From assembly GCA_024404495.1 (NCBI GenBank), contig JAKSPT010000024.1, positions 1 through 39,947 on the forward strand: 39,947 nucleotides of DNA, written 5' to 3'. The position numbers were made by a program, and so were the translations under genes. This stretch comes from Lachnospiraceae bacterium (lineage in GTDB: Bacteria; Bacillota; Clostridia; Oscillospirales; CAG-272). The notes below the pieces were generated by a model, which was given only the letters and a program-made list of their open reading frames with translations, ran no database searches and was not told the origin of the DNA. Positions 31,413-38,073 of this stretch are shown here, in pieces (position 1 is the first letter of the stretch; every line of letters begins with the position of its first letter).

Positions 31413-31454
31413 ATTCCGTTTTCCGGAACGAACCGATGAAAGAACGATTCTGAA

Positions 31455-32174
31455 ATGAAGTCTGAAAAGCTTTTGGACGCCGGCGGTTCCCCGACCGGCT
31501 TCCGGGCGGTATGGAAAAAATACCGCAATTATTTTACGCTCCTGTATCTGCCCTTCTATCTTGCCGCGTTTTTTCTGGTGGAGCGTATCGTGACCGACGA
31601 CGTTCCCTTCCTCTCGACCGTGCTTCCGGTCGATGCGTACATCCCCTTCTGCGAATGGGCGATCGTGCCGTATATGCTCTGGTTCCCGCTGATGGTGATC
31701 GTCGGGCTCTATCTGCTCTTTACCGACGACAAGGCGCTCGCGCGGTATATGCGCTTTCTCGCGCTCGGGTTTTTCTCCACGATCCTTTTCTGCTTCCTCG
31801 TCCCGAACGGCACCGCGCCCGGCTTCCGTCCCGACCTCGAAGCGCTCGGGAGGAGCAATATCGCAACGAAGATGTGCGGCGCGATCTACGCGGCGGATAC
31901 TTATACCAACGTCCTGCCCTCCATTCACGTCGTCGGCTCCTTCATGTCGCTTTTCGGCTTCCTTGACAGTAAGATCCGGAAAAACAAAACGCTCCTCGTG
32001 CTCATCAGCATCCTCGCGGCGCTGATCGTCGCCTCCACCGTGCTCGTCAAGCAGCACGCCGTGATCGACATCGTCGTCGGGATCGTGTGGAGCCTTGCCG
32101 ACGGGGCGATCATCTACCTGCCCGGTCTCCTCAGAAAGAGAAAAGCAAAAAAGGAGGCGGAGGCGAATGGCTGA
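31455..32174 (+). CDS. PAP2 superfamily membrane phosphatase
   Basis: A 239-residue membrane protein with about six hydrophobic segments. The PAP2 signature is present in altered form: GFRP near residue 122, LPSIHVVGS near 153 (PSGH becomes PSIH) and KQHAVIDIVVG near 197 (the catalytic His and the charge-relay Asp). The PSIH and K-Q-H form is typical of the inositolphosphotransferase-like PAP2 branch rather than of UppP/PgpB. It may act on lipid phosphates or transfer phospho-head groups. No strong ribosome binding site precedes the ATG at 31455. The next gene overlaps its end by eight bases. Confidence 0.82.
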   Translation: MKSEKLLDAGGSPTGFRAVWKKYRNYFTLLYLPFYLAAFFLVERIVTDDVPFLSTVLPVDAYIPFCEWAIVPYMLWFPLMVIVGLYLLFTDDKALARYMRFLALGFFSTILFCFLVPNGTAPGFRPDLEALGRSNIATKMCGAIYAADTYTNVLPSIHVVGSFMSLFGFLDSKIRKNKTLLVLISILAALIVASTVLVKQHAVIDIVVGIVWSLADGAIIYLPGLLRKRKAKKEAEANG

Positions 32175-32634
32175 ACCGCAGTACGGAAAAATGACCGACG
32201 GCGAATGCCTTGAAGCGCTCCGTTCTCTGGTCGCGGACGTCCCGCACCCGATCGCGAACCTTGCGAACGCGGCGTCCCTTCTGTATCTTCACACCGACCG
32301 GCTGAACTGGCTCGGGTTTTATCTGACCGAGGGGGAGACCCTCGTCCTCGGACCCTTTCAGGGCAAGCCCGCCTGCATTGAGATCCCCTTCGGGAAAGGG
32401 GTCTGCGGCACGGCGGCGAAGGAAAACCGCACCGTGCGCGTGGAGGACGTGCATCTTTTCCCGGGGCATATCGCCTGCGATTCCGCCTCGGCGTCGGAGC
32501 TGGTGATCCCGATCCGGAAGAACGGAAGGATCCTCGGCGTTCTCGATATCGACAGCCCGGAAAAGGGGCGTTTCGGGGACGGGGAGGAAGCCTTCTTCAC
32601 CGAAGCCGTGAAGATCCTCGAAAAAGAACTGTAA
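32167..32634 (+). CDS. msrC: Free methionine-(R)-sulfoxide reductase (GAF domain)
   Basis: A 155-residue single GAF-domain protein. The fRMsr Cys set is complete: ACIEIPFGKGVCGTAA gives two Cys ten residues apart, and HIACDSASASELVIPI gives the third. The block LNWLGFYL and the end GVLDIDSP match the family. It reduces free Met-R-sulfoxide, an oxidative-damage repair function. The start at 32167 has AAGGAGGCGG upstream and overlaps the PAP2 stop. Last gene of the operon that begins with the DHHW protein. Confidence 0.92.
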   Translation: MAEPQYGKMTDGECLEALRSLVADVPHPIANLANAASLLYLHTDRLNWLGFYLTEGETLVLGPFQGKPACIEIPFGKGVCGTAAKENRTVRVEDVHLFPGHIACDSASASELVIPIRKNGRILGVLDIDSPEKGRFGDGEEAFFTEAVKILEKEL

Positions 32635-32643
32635 AGAACCGGA

Positions 32644-32691
32644 AAGCCCGTTTCGTCATATCCTGTAAGGAGAGACGAAGCGGGCTTTTTT
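32644..32691 (+). terminator. Intrinsic terminator of the DHHW-to-msrC operon
   Basis: AAGCCCGTTTCGTC pairs with GACGAAGCGGGCTT (one G-U pair) around a 16-base loop, then TTTTTT counting the stem end. It begins nine bases after the msrC stop. Confidence 0.88.
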
Positions 32692-32722
32692 GCTTTGCAC
32701 GGAAGAAAAGAGGATGAAAAAT

Positions 32723-33475
32723 ATGACTGTCGATCTGATCGTCGGGATCCTGACGCCCTTTCTCGGCACCGCGCTCGGTGCGTTCGGGGTGTTTTTTTTA
32801 CGGGAACGGTTTTCTTTCCGCGCGGAACGGATGCTGAACGGGTTTGCCGCGGGGGTGATGACGGCGGCGTCGGTATGGAGCCTTCTGATCCCGGCGATCG
32901 AGCGGTCGGCGGGGCTCGGCAGGCTCGCGTTCCTGCCCGCGCTTTCGGGGATGGCGGCGGGCTTCTTCTTTCTTGCCATGACCGACAGGCTTCTCCCGGT
33001 CGGAGCGGAGGAGGAGGGAGGCAGACGGAAAAACCTGCTTCTCCTCGCGGTCACGATCCACAATCTGCCCGAGGGGATGGCGGTCGGCGCGGCGTACGCG
33101 GGGGCGCTCGCGGCGGGGGGATATCCGGTCTCCGCCGCCTTCGCGCTCTCACTCGGGATCGCGGTGCAGAACCTGCCCGAAGGGGCGATTGTTTCGATGC
33201 CGCTTGCTTCGCAGGGCAGGGGAAGGGCGTTTTTCATCGGGGTCCTGTCGGGCGCGGTCGAGCCGGTCGGCGCGGTCCTGACCCTGCTCGCGGCGGGGCT
33301 GATCACGCCCGCGCTCCCGCTTTTTCTCTCCTTCGCGGCGGGAACGATGCTCTACGTCGTGACCGAGGAGCTGCTTCCCGGCGACCGTCCGGACGCGAAA
33401 AAGCCGGGGATCGGAACCGTGTTCTTCTTCCTCGGCTTTCTGACGATGATGACGCTCGACGTCGCGCTCGGTTAA
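32723..33475 (+). CDS. ZIP family metal transporter (GufA-like)
   Basis: A 250-residue ZIP permease with about eight helices for divalent metal uptake, usually zinc. The transport-site motifs are HNLPEGMAVG (helix 4) and QNLPEGAIVSMPL (helix 5), with the His, Asn and Glu metal ligands. The His-rich loop of many ZIPs is missing; instead a short E-E-E-G-G-R-R-K segment follows helix 3. ATG at 32723 is preferred because AAGAGG is nine bases upstream; an ATG at 32714 directly abuts that site. Its stop overlaps the stop of the convergent glycerate kinase gene at TTAA. Confidence 0.9.
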   Translation: MTVDLIVGILTPFLGTALGAFGVFFLRERFSFRAERMLNGFAAGVMTAASVWSLLIPAIERSAGLGRLAFLPALSGMAAGFFFLAMTDRLLPVGAEEEGGRRKNLLLLAVTIHNLPEGMAVGAAYAGALAAGGYPVSAAFALSLGIAVQNLPEGAIVSMPLASQGRGRAFFIGVLSGAVEPVGAVLTLLAAGLITPALPLFLSFAAGTMLYVVTEELLPGDRPDAKKPGIGTVFFFLGFLTMMTLDVALG

Positions 33476-34590
33476 CTCTCTTTCCGGTAAGCGGAAACGG
33501 CGCCCGCAAGCGACCGCACGGTCTCTTCCAGCAACAACGCGGGCTTTTCAAGGCATTCTTCAAGCGGATACCGGTCGGTGAGGGCGAAAAGCTCCGCAAG
33601 ACCGAGCGAACGTTTCAGCTCCTCCCGGTCCCCCGCGATCCCGCCCGAAAGACAGAAAACGGGAACGCCGTATGCCGCTGCGCGGCGGGAAACGCCGAAT
33701 ACCGCTTTTCCGCATACGCTTTGCGCGTCGGTCCTTCCTTCCCCCGTGATGACGAGAAAAGCGTCCCGGAGCCGTTCGTCAAAGCCGACCGCGTCGAGAA
33801 CGGCGTCGATCCCGGGCACGATCTTCGCCCCTGTCAGTGCGAGCAGAGGCGCCGCGATGCCGCCCGCCGCGCCCGCTCCGGGCAGGGAAGCGACCGGACG
33901 GGGAAGCAGAGAGGCATAGTGCGCCATACCCGCCTCGATCAGGTCAAAGGAACCGCCGCCCTTCTGCTTTCCGTAAACCGCCGTGGCGCCCGCCGGACCG
34001 AGGAGAGGGTTTCTGACGTCAGCCGCGACCGTGATCTCCGCCTCGAACAGCGCGGGCAGAACCGAGGAAAAATCGACCGAGGCGATCCTTCCGAGCGTGA
34101 ATCCGGTCGGTACGAAGGAGCGTCCGCTTCCGTCGCGGAAGACCGCTCCGAGCGCCGCCATCATCCCGCAGCCGCCGTCGTTCGTCGCGCTCCCGCCGAC
34201 CGTGAGGAGGAGCTTCCGGATCCCGCGCCCGAGCGCGTCGGCGATCAGCTCCCCGACGCCGTAGGTCGTGGTCATCCCGGCACAGCGCTCCTTTTCGGAA
34301 AGGAGCGTGAGCCCCGCCGCCCGCGCCGTTTCGATGACGGCGGTCGGTTCCTTTCCGGGCAGGATCCCGTATTCCGCGCCGATACGGCGGAACAGCGGAT
34401 CGAAGACGATGCGGGTCGCCCTCGCGCCCCCGGCGCACAGCGCGTCGAGCGTGCCCTCGCCGCCGTCGGCGATCGGGATCACCTCGGTCGGAAAGCCGTC
34501 CAACCCTTTTGCGATCGCGCGCCCCGCTTCGGCTGCGGTTAGCGTGCCCTTGAAGGAATCCGGGCAGACGAGGATCTTTTTTTCGTTCAT
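33472..34590 (-). CDS. Glycerate kinase (GlxK/GarK family)
   Basis: A 372-residue glycerate kinase of the GarK/GlxK type, ATP plus D-glycerate to 2-phosphoglycerate. The N-terminal signature ILVCPDSFKGTLTAAEAGRAIAKG is followed by IPIADGGEGTLDA and LTVGGSATNDGGCGMMAALG, all family hallmarks; VITGEGRTDAQSVCGKAVFGV is the C-terminal block. The start at 34590 fits the family N-terminus; a long open frame upstream of it is not coding. A promoter lies 31 bases upstream. Its presence in the same region as the FkbH (glyceryl-loading) operon may be chance, since it has its own promoter. Confidence 0.94.
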   Translation of the reverse strand: MNEKKILVCPDSFKGTLTAAEAGRAIAKGLDGFPTEVIPIADGGEGTLDALCAGGARATRIVFDPLFRRIGAEYGILPGKEPTAVIETARAAGLTLLSEKERCAGMTTTYGVGELIADALGRGIRKLLLTVGGSATNDGGCGMMAALGAVFRDGSGRSFVPTGFTLGRIASVDFSSVLPALFEAEITVAADVRNPLLGPAGATAVYGKQKGGGSFDLIEAGMAHYASLLPRPVASLPGAGAAGGIAAPLLALTGAKIVPGIDAVLDAVGFDERLRDAFLVITGEGRTDAQSVCGKAVFGVSRRAAAYGVPVFCLSGGIAGDREELKRSLGLAELFALTDRYPLEECLEKPALLLEETVRSLAGAVSAYRKES

Positions 34591-34620
34591 GCTTTTTTCG
34601 GCGCCTTTCGTTTTTTCTTC

Positions 34621-34649
34621 AGTATAGCACGATTTTATGGGATTGTAAA
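34621..34649 (-). promoter_or_regulatory. Sigma-A promoter of the glycerate kinase gene
   Basis: On the minus strand TTTACA (34644-34649), 17 bases ending in TGC, and TATACT (34621-34626). Divergent from the promoter at 34661. Confidence 0.78.
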
Positions 34650-34660
34650 GGGAAACCCGA

Positions 34661-34688
34661 TTGACTTTCCCGCAAAGCGTGCTATAAT
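34661..34688 (+). promoter_or_regulatory. Sigma-A promoter of the Gfo/Idh/MocA gene
   Basis: TTGACT (34661-34666), 16 bases ending in TGC, and TATAAT (34683-34688). The ribosome binding site GGAAAGGG and the start at 34720 follow. Confidence 0.82.
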
Positions 34689-34719
34689 GAAGGAAAAAGA
34701 ACGGAAAGGGACTTGCTTT

Positions 34720-35973
34720 ATGAAAACCGTCAGGATTGCGCTGATCGGGCTCGGCTGCCGCGGGCTCGGACTGCTGACCGGCATTCTTCTGCCGCTCGGC
34801 AAAGAGGAAAATGGGGAAAAATACCGGGTGAACGCCGTATGCGACGTTTACGAAGATCGCACCGAGGCGGGCGCGAAGGCGGTTTTCGACGCGACGGGGG
34901 TCCGTCCCTTCGCCTCGACCGATTACAGAGAAACGCTGACGCGGGACGATGTCGACGCCGTGGTGATCGCCTGCTCGTGGGAGGATCATATCAAAGTCGC
35001 GACCGACGCGATGAAGGCGGGAAAAGCGGTCGCGATGGAGGTCGGCGGCGCGTACCGTCTTTCGGACTGCTTCGATCTCGTCCGCACGCAAGAGGAGACC
35101 GGGGCGCCCTTCATGTTCCTCGAAAACTGCTGCTACGGCAAGCGCGAGCTGACCGTGACGCGGATGGTACGGGCGGGAAAGCTCGGTAAGATCGTTCACT
35201 GCGCGGGCGGATATCAGCACGATTTGAGGCAGGAGATCTCCTACGGGAAGGAAAACCGCCACTACCGGCTCCGCAATTATCTTTCCCGCAACTGCGAAAA
35301 CTACCCGACGCACGAGCTCGGTCCGATCGCCAAGCTGCTCGATATCAACAACGGCAACCGGATGGTCTCCCTGACCTCCGCGGCGTCGCTTTCGGCGGGC
35401 CTGCACGAATATATCCTCGACCGCAAGCCGGAGGATAAGGAGCTCGCTGAAGCGGAATTCGCGCAGGGGGACGTCGTGACGACGGTGATCCGCTGTGCGC
35501 GCGGGGAAACGATCGTGCTCACGCTCGATACCACCCTGCCGCGCTTCTATTCGAGAGGGTTCACCGTGCGCGGAACGAAGGGAAGCTATTTTGAGGATGC
35601 GGACGCCTTCTTCTTCGATCGGGAGCACGAAAAATACGAATGGGATCCCGCAGGGCTCCGCGGCAACGCGGCAGAGTACGAAAAGGACTGGCTCCACCCG
35701 CTCTGGGGCGAGAACAAGCCGAAGGGAAGCCACGGCGGGATGGACTGGCTGGTCTTCAGCGCCTTCGCGGAGGCGCTGATCGGCGGGTACCGGATGCCCG
35801 CGGACGTTTACGACGCAGCGAGCTGGATGGCGGTGACGGCGCTTTCCGAGGAGTCGATCCGGAACGGAAGCAAGCCGGTGGAGATCCCGGATTTCACGCA
35901 CGGAAAATGGGAGCACCGCACCGACCTGCCCGACTTTCTCTATTCGCTCGACCGTCTTCCCGAAAAAAAGTGA
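34720..35973 (+). CDS. Gfo/Idh/MocA family protein, GH109-like
   Basis: A 417-residue NAD-dependent sugar-processing protein. The Rossmann motif is IGLGCRGLGLLTG near residue 7. In place of the usual E-K-P motif it has AMEVGGAYRLSDCFDLV, and the block MFLENCCYGKRELTVTRMVRAGKLG with HELGPIAKLLDINNGNRM and SLSAGLHEY resembles the GH109 alpha-N-acetylgalactosaminidase branch, which cleaves glycosides by an NAD-dependent redox mechanism. There is no signal peptide or Tat motif, so it acts in the cytoplasm. The in-frame start at 34687 lies in the -10 box and is rejected. It is monocistronic, between its own promoter and terminator. A plain sugar dehydrogenase is the alternative. Confidence 0.87.
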   Translation: MKTVRIALIGLGCRGLGLLTGILLPLGKEENGEKYRVNAVCDVYEDRTEAGAKAVFDATGVRPFASTDYRETLTRDDVDAVVIACSWEDHIKVATDAMKAGKAVAMEVGGAYRLSDCFDLVRTQEETGAPFMFLENCCYGKRELTVTRMVRAGKLGKIVHCAGGYQHDLRQEISYGKENRHYRLRNYLSRNCENYPTHELGPIAKLLDINNGNRMVSLTSAASLSAGLHEYILDRKPEDKELAEAEFAQGDVVTTVIRCARGETIVLTLDTTLPRFYSRGFTVRGTKGSYFEDADAFFFDREHEKYEWDPAGLRGNAAEYEKDWLHPLWGENKPKGSHGGMDWLVFSAFAEALIGGYRMPADVYDAASWMAVTALSEESIRNGSKPVEIPDFTHGKWEHRTDLPDFLYSLDRLPEKK

Positions 35974-35993
35974 AAAAACGGCGGAAAAAGCCG

Positions 35994-36022
35994 AAAAAAG
36001 AGGCAAAACAGCCTCTTTTTTT
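35994..36022. terminator. Intrinsic terminator after the Gfo/Idh/MocA gene
   Basis: AAAAAAGAGGC pairs with GCCTCTTTTTT around AAAACA and ends in a seven-T run. The A/T flanks could let it work on both strands. Confidence 0.9.
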
Positions 36023-36044
36023 GCGTTTTGCGGAAAATAGTTTC

Positions 36045-36073
36045 TTGCATTTTCGGGCAAAGTGTGTTATACT
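36045..36073 (+). promoter_or_regulatory. Sigma-A promoter placed directly at the rlmN start codon
   Basis: TTGCAT (36045-36050), 17 bases, then TGT-TATACT extended -10 (36068-36073). Only six bases separate the -10 from ATG at 36080, so the predicted transcription start is the A of the start codon. Confidence 0.78.
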
Positions 36074-36079
36074 GTAACT

Positions 36080-37171
36080 ATGAATGCGAATTTTTTGAAT
36101 CTCTCTCCGGAGGAGCTCGCGGCGGCGCTTTCGGAGATGGGAGAGCCCGCCTACCGCGCGGGACAGATCTTTTCGTGGATGCACAAGGGCGTAACGCTCT
36201 CCGGGATGTCGGACCTGCCGAAAAAGCTCCGCGCCTCGCTTGCCGAACGGGGAGAGGTCTTCTTTCCGGAGGTCGTCCGTAAGCTTGTCTCGAAGATCGA
36301 CGGAACGACCAAATATCTCTTTTCCCTCGCCGACGGGCAGATGATAGAGAGCGTCGTGATGCGCTACAAATACGGCAATACGATCTGCATTTCCAGTCAG
36401 GTCGGCTGCCGGATGGGCTGCCGCTTCTGCGCCTCCACCCTCGGCGGCAAGGTGCGCGATCTGGAGCCGGGCGAAATGCTCGGGCAGATCATCGCGGCGG
36501 AAAAGGACCTCGGGGAACGCATCTCCCACGTCGTGATGATGGGCATCGGGGAACCGATGGACAACTACGACAACGTGGTGAAATTCCTCCGTCTGGTCAA
36601 TCACGAAAAGGGACTGAACATCAGTTACCGCGCGATCTCGGTCTCGACCTGCGGCGTCGCGGAAAAGATCCGGAAGCTCGCGGAGGAGGATTTCCCGATC
36701 ACCCTCTCGATCTCGCTGCACGCCTCGGACGACGAAACGCGCAGCGCGATCATGCCGGTCAACAACAAATACCCCCTCGACGTTCTGATGCCCGCCTGCC
36801 GGTATTATTTCGACAGAACGGGCAGAAGGATCTCGTTTGAATATACGCTGATCGCCGGGAAAAACGACGATACGGCGAGTGCCGGAAGGCTGGCGGAGCT
36901 TCTGCACCGCCACTTCGGCAGAAATTGCCCCGTCCACGTCAACCTGATCCCGCTCAACGAGGTCAAGGAACGCGGACTGAAGACCAGCACACCGAAAAGC
37001 GTCCGCGCTTTTCAGGAAAAGCTGGACAGTCTGGGGATCAACGCGACGGTACGCCGCACGCTCGGTCCCGATATCCAGGCGTCCTGCGGTCAGCTCCGCA
37101 GGAGAGAGCTGGACGGAGAGGCTCCCGTCACGGCGGAAAACGCCGGGGAAGAAGAACGCACGCCCGATTGA
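36080..37171 (+). CDS. rlmN: 23S rRNA (adenine-2503-C2)-methyltransferase RlmN
   Basis: A 363-residue radical-SAM enzyme that methylates A2503 of 23S rRNA (and A37 of some tRNAs). The [4Fe-4S] motif CRMGCRFC gives Cys110, Cys114 and Cys117; the second-site Cys103 is in CISSQVGC and the methyl-carrying Cys336 in ASCGQLR. The GIGEPMDNYDNV block is typical. N-terminus MNANFLNLSPEELAAALSE fits the family, so the ATG at 36080 is right although no Shine-Dalgarno site precedes it; see the promoter entry for the leaderless inference. The last 20 residues form an acidic extra tail. First gene of the rlmN-prpC-prkC cluster that is conserved in Firmicutes. Confidence 0.96.
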   Translation: MNANFLNLSPEELAAALSEMGEPAYRAGQIFSWMHKGVTLSGMSDLPKKLRASLAERGEVFFPEVVRKLVSKIDGTTKYLFSLADGQMIESVVMRYKYGNTICISSQVGCRMGCRFCASTLGGKVRDLEPGEMLGQIIAAEKDLGERISHVVMMGIGEPMDNYDNVVKFLRLVNHEKGLNISYRAISVSTCGVAEKIRKLAEEDFPITLSISLHASDDETRSAIMPVNNKYPLDVLMPACRYYFDRTGRRISFEYTLIAGKNDDTASAGRLAELLHRHFGRNCPVHVNLIPLNEVKERGLKTSTPKSVRAFQEKLDSLGINATVRRTLGPDIQASCGQLRRRELDGEAPVTAENAGEEERTPD

Positions 37172-37195
37172 GACCTATCAGCCAAAGGAGACAGT

Positions 37196-38071
37196 ATGTT
37201 TTTTTACGGATGCTCTGACGTCGGCAGAAAACGCCGCACCAATCAGGACAGCTTTGCCGCGGTCCGTCTTTACGACAACGCCTTTCTTGCCGTCGTATGC
37301 GACGGGATGGGCGGCGCGAACGGCGGCAACATCGCGAGCGCGCTCGCGGTGAAGGTGTTCGTCGAACAGGTGAAGAAACAGCTCGCGGCGATCAAGAACG
37401 AAGCCGCCGAGGGCAAAACGCCCGACGGTGCCGCGATCGTTTCCGTGCTCGTCCGCGCCGTCAGGCGCGCGAACGAGGCGGTTTATTTCCGCGCCGTGGA
37501 GGAGGAAGCCCTGAAGGGAATGGGGACCACCCTCGTCGCGGCACTCGTCGTGAACGGAGAGCTGTACGTTCTCAACGTCGGCGACAGCCGCCTGTACCGG
37601 ATCGAGGACGGGAAGCTCCGCAAGATCACGAAGGACCACTCCTACGTCCAGTACCTGCTCGACCGCGGCGAGATCAGCGAAAGCGACGCCGAAAAGGCGG
37701 GGATACGGAACATCATCATCCGCTCGGTCGGAACCGAGGAAGAAGTGGAGCCCGACGCCTTTGCCGAGCCGCTGAACGGAGAGGGCTTCCTGCTTCTCTG
37801 TACCGACGGGCTGACCAATTACGTCTCCGAGGAGGAGTTACTGAAAACGGTGCTCGCCCCCTGCGAGATCGGAGACATCACCGAGACCGATTACGAGCTG
37901 GAGGACAAGACGAAGCGTCTGATCGAGCTTGCAAACGAGGGCGGCGGCGGAGACAACATCACCGCCGTGCTGATGAAATACGGTACCGAAAAGAAAGAAA
38001 CACAGAAAGACCCGCAGAAACGACCGGAAGAAAAGCCGAAGGAACGGAACGGAAATAAGAGGAGACTTTGA
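37196..38071 (+). CDS. prpC: PP2C-type Ser/Thr phosphatase
   Basis: A 291-residue metal-dependent phosphatase (PPM family) that reverses PrkC phosphorylation. Motifs: RTNQDS (residues 14-19), VVCDGMGGANGG with metal-binding Asp36-Gly37, NVGDSRLY, LLLCTDGLTNYV and GGGGDNITAVL with the late Asp. After the catalytic domain comes a basic, charged tail (KKETQKDPQKRPEEKPKERNGNKR) absent from most PrpC proteins. The gene begins 24 bp after rlmN with AAAGGAGA upstream and ends two bases before prkC. Confidence 0.95.
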   Translation: MFFYGCSDVGRKRRTNQDSFAAVRLYDNAFLAVVCDGMGGANGGNIASALAVKVFVEQVKKQLAAIKNEAAEGKTPDGAAIVSVLVRAVRRANEAVYFRAVEEEALKGMGTTLVAALVVNGELYVLNVGDSRLYRIEDGKLRKITKDHSYVQYLLDRGEISESDAEKAGIRNIIIRSVGTEEEVEPDAFAEPLNGEGFLLLCTDGLTNYVSEEELLKTVLAPCEIGDITETDYELEDKTKRLIELANEGGGGDNITAVLMKYGTEKKETQKDPQKRPEEKPKERNGNKRRL

Positions 38072-38073
38072 AA

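Noticed and set aside
34591..36060. N-terminal extension of the glycerate kinase frame by nearly 500 codons
   Set aside because: The frame stays open across the divergent promoters and antisense to the Gfo/Idh/MocA gene; family homology begins at 34590.
36062..36080. GTG at 36062 as the rlmN start
   Set aside because: It overlaps the -10 box and has no ribosome binding site; the family N-terminus fits the ATG at 36080.
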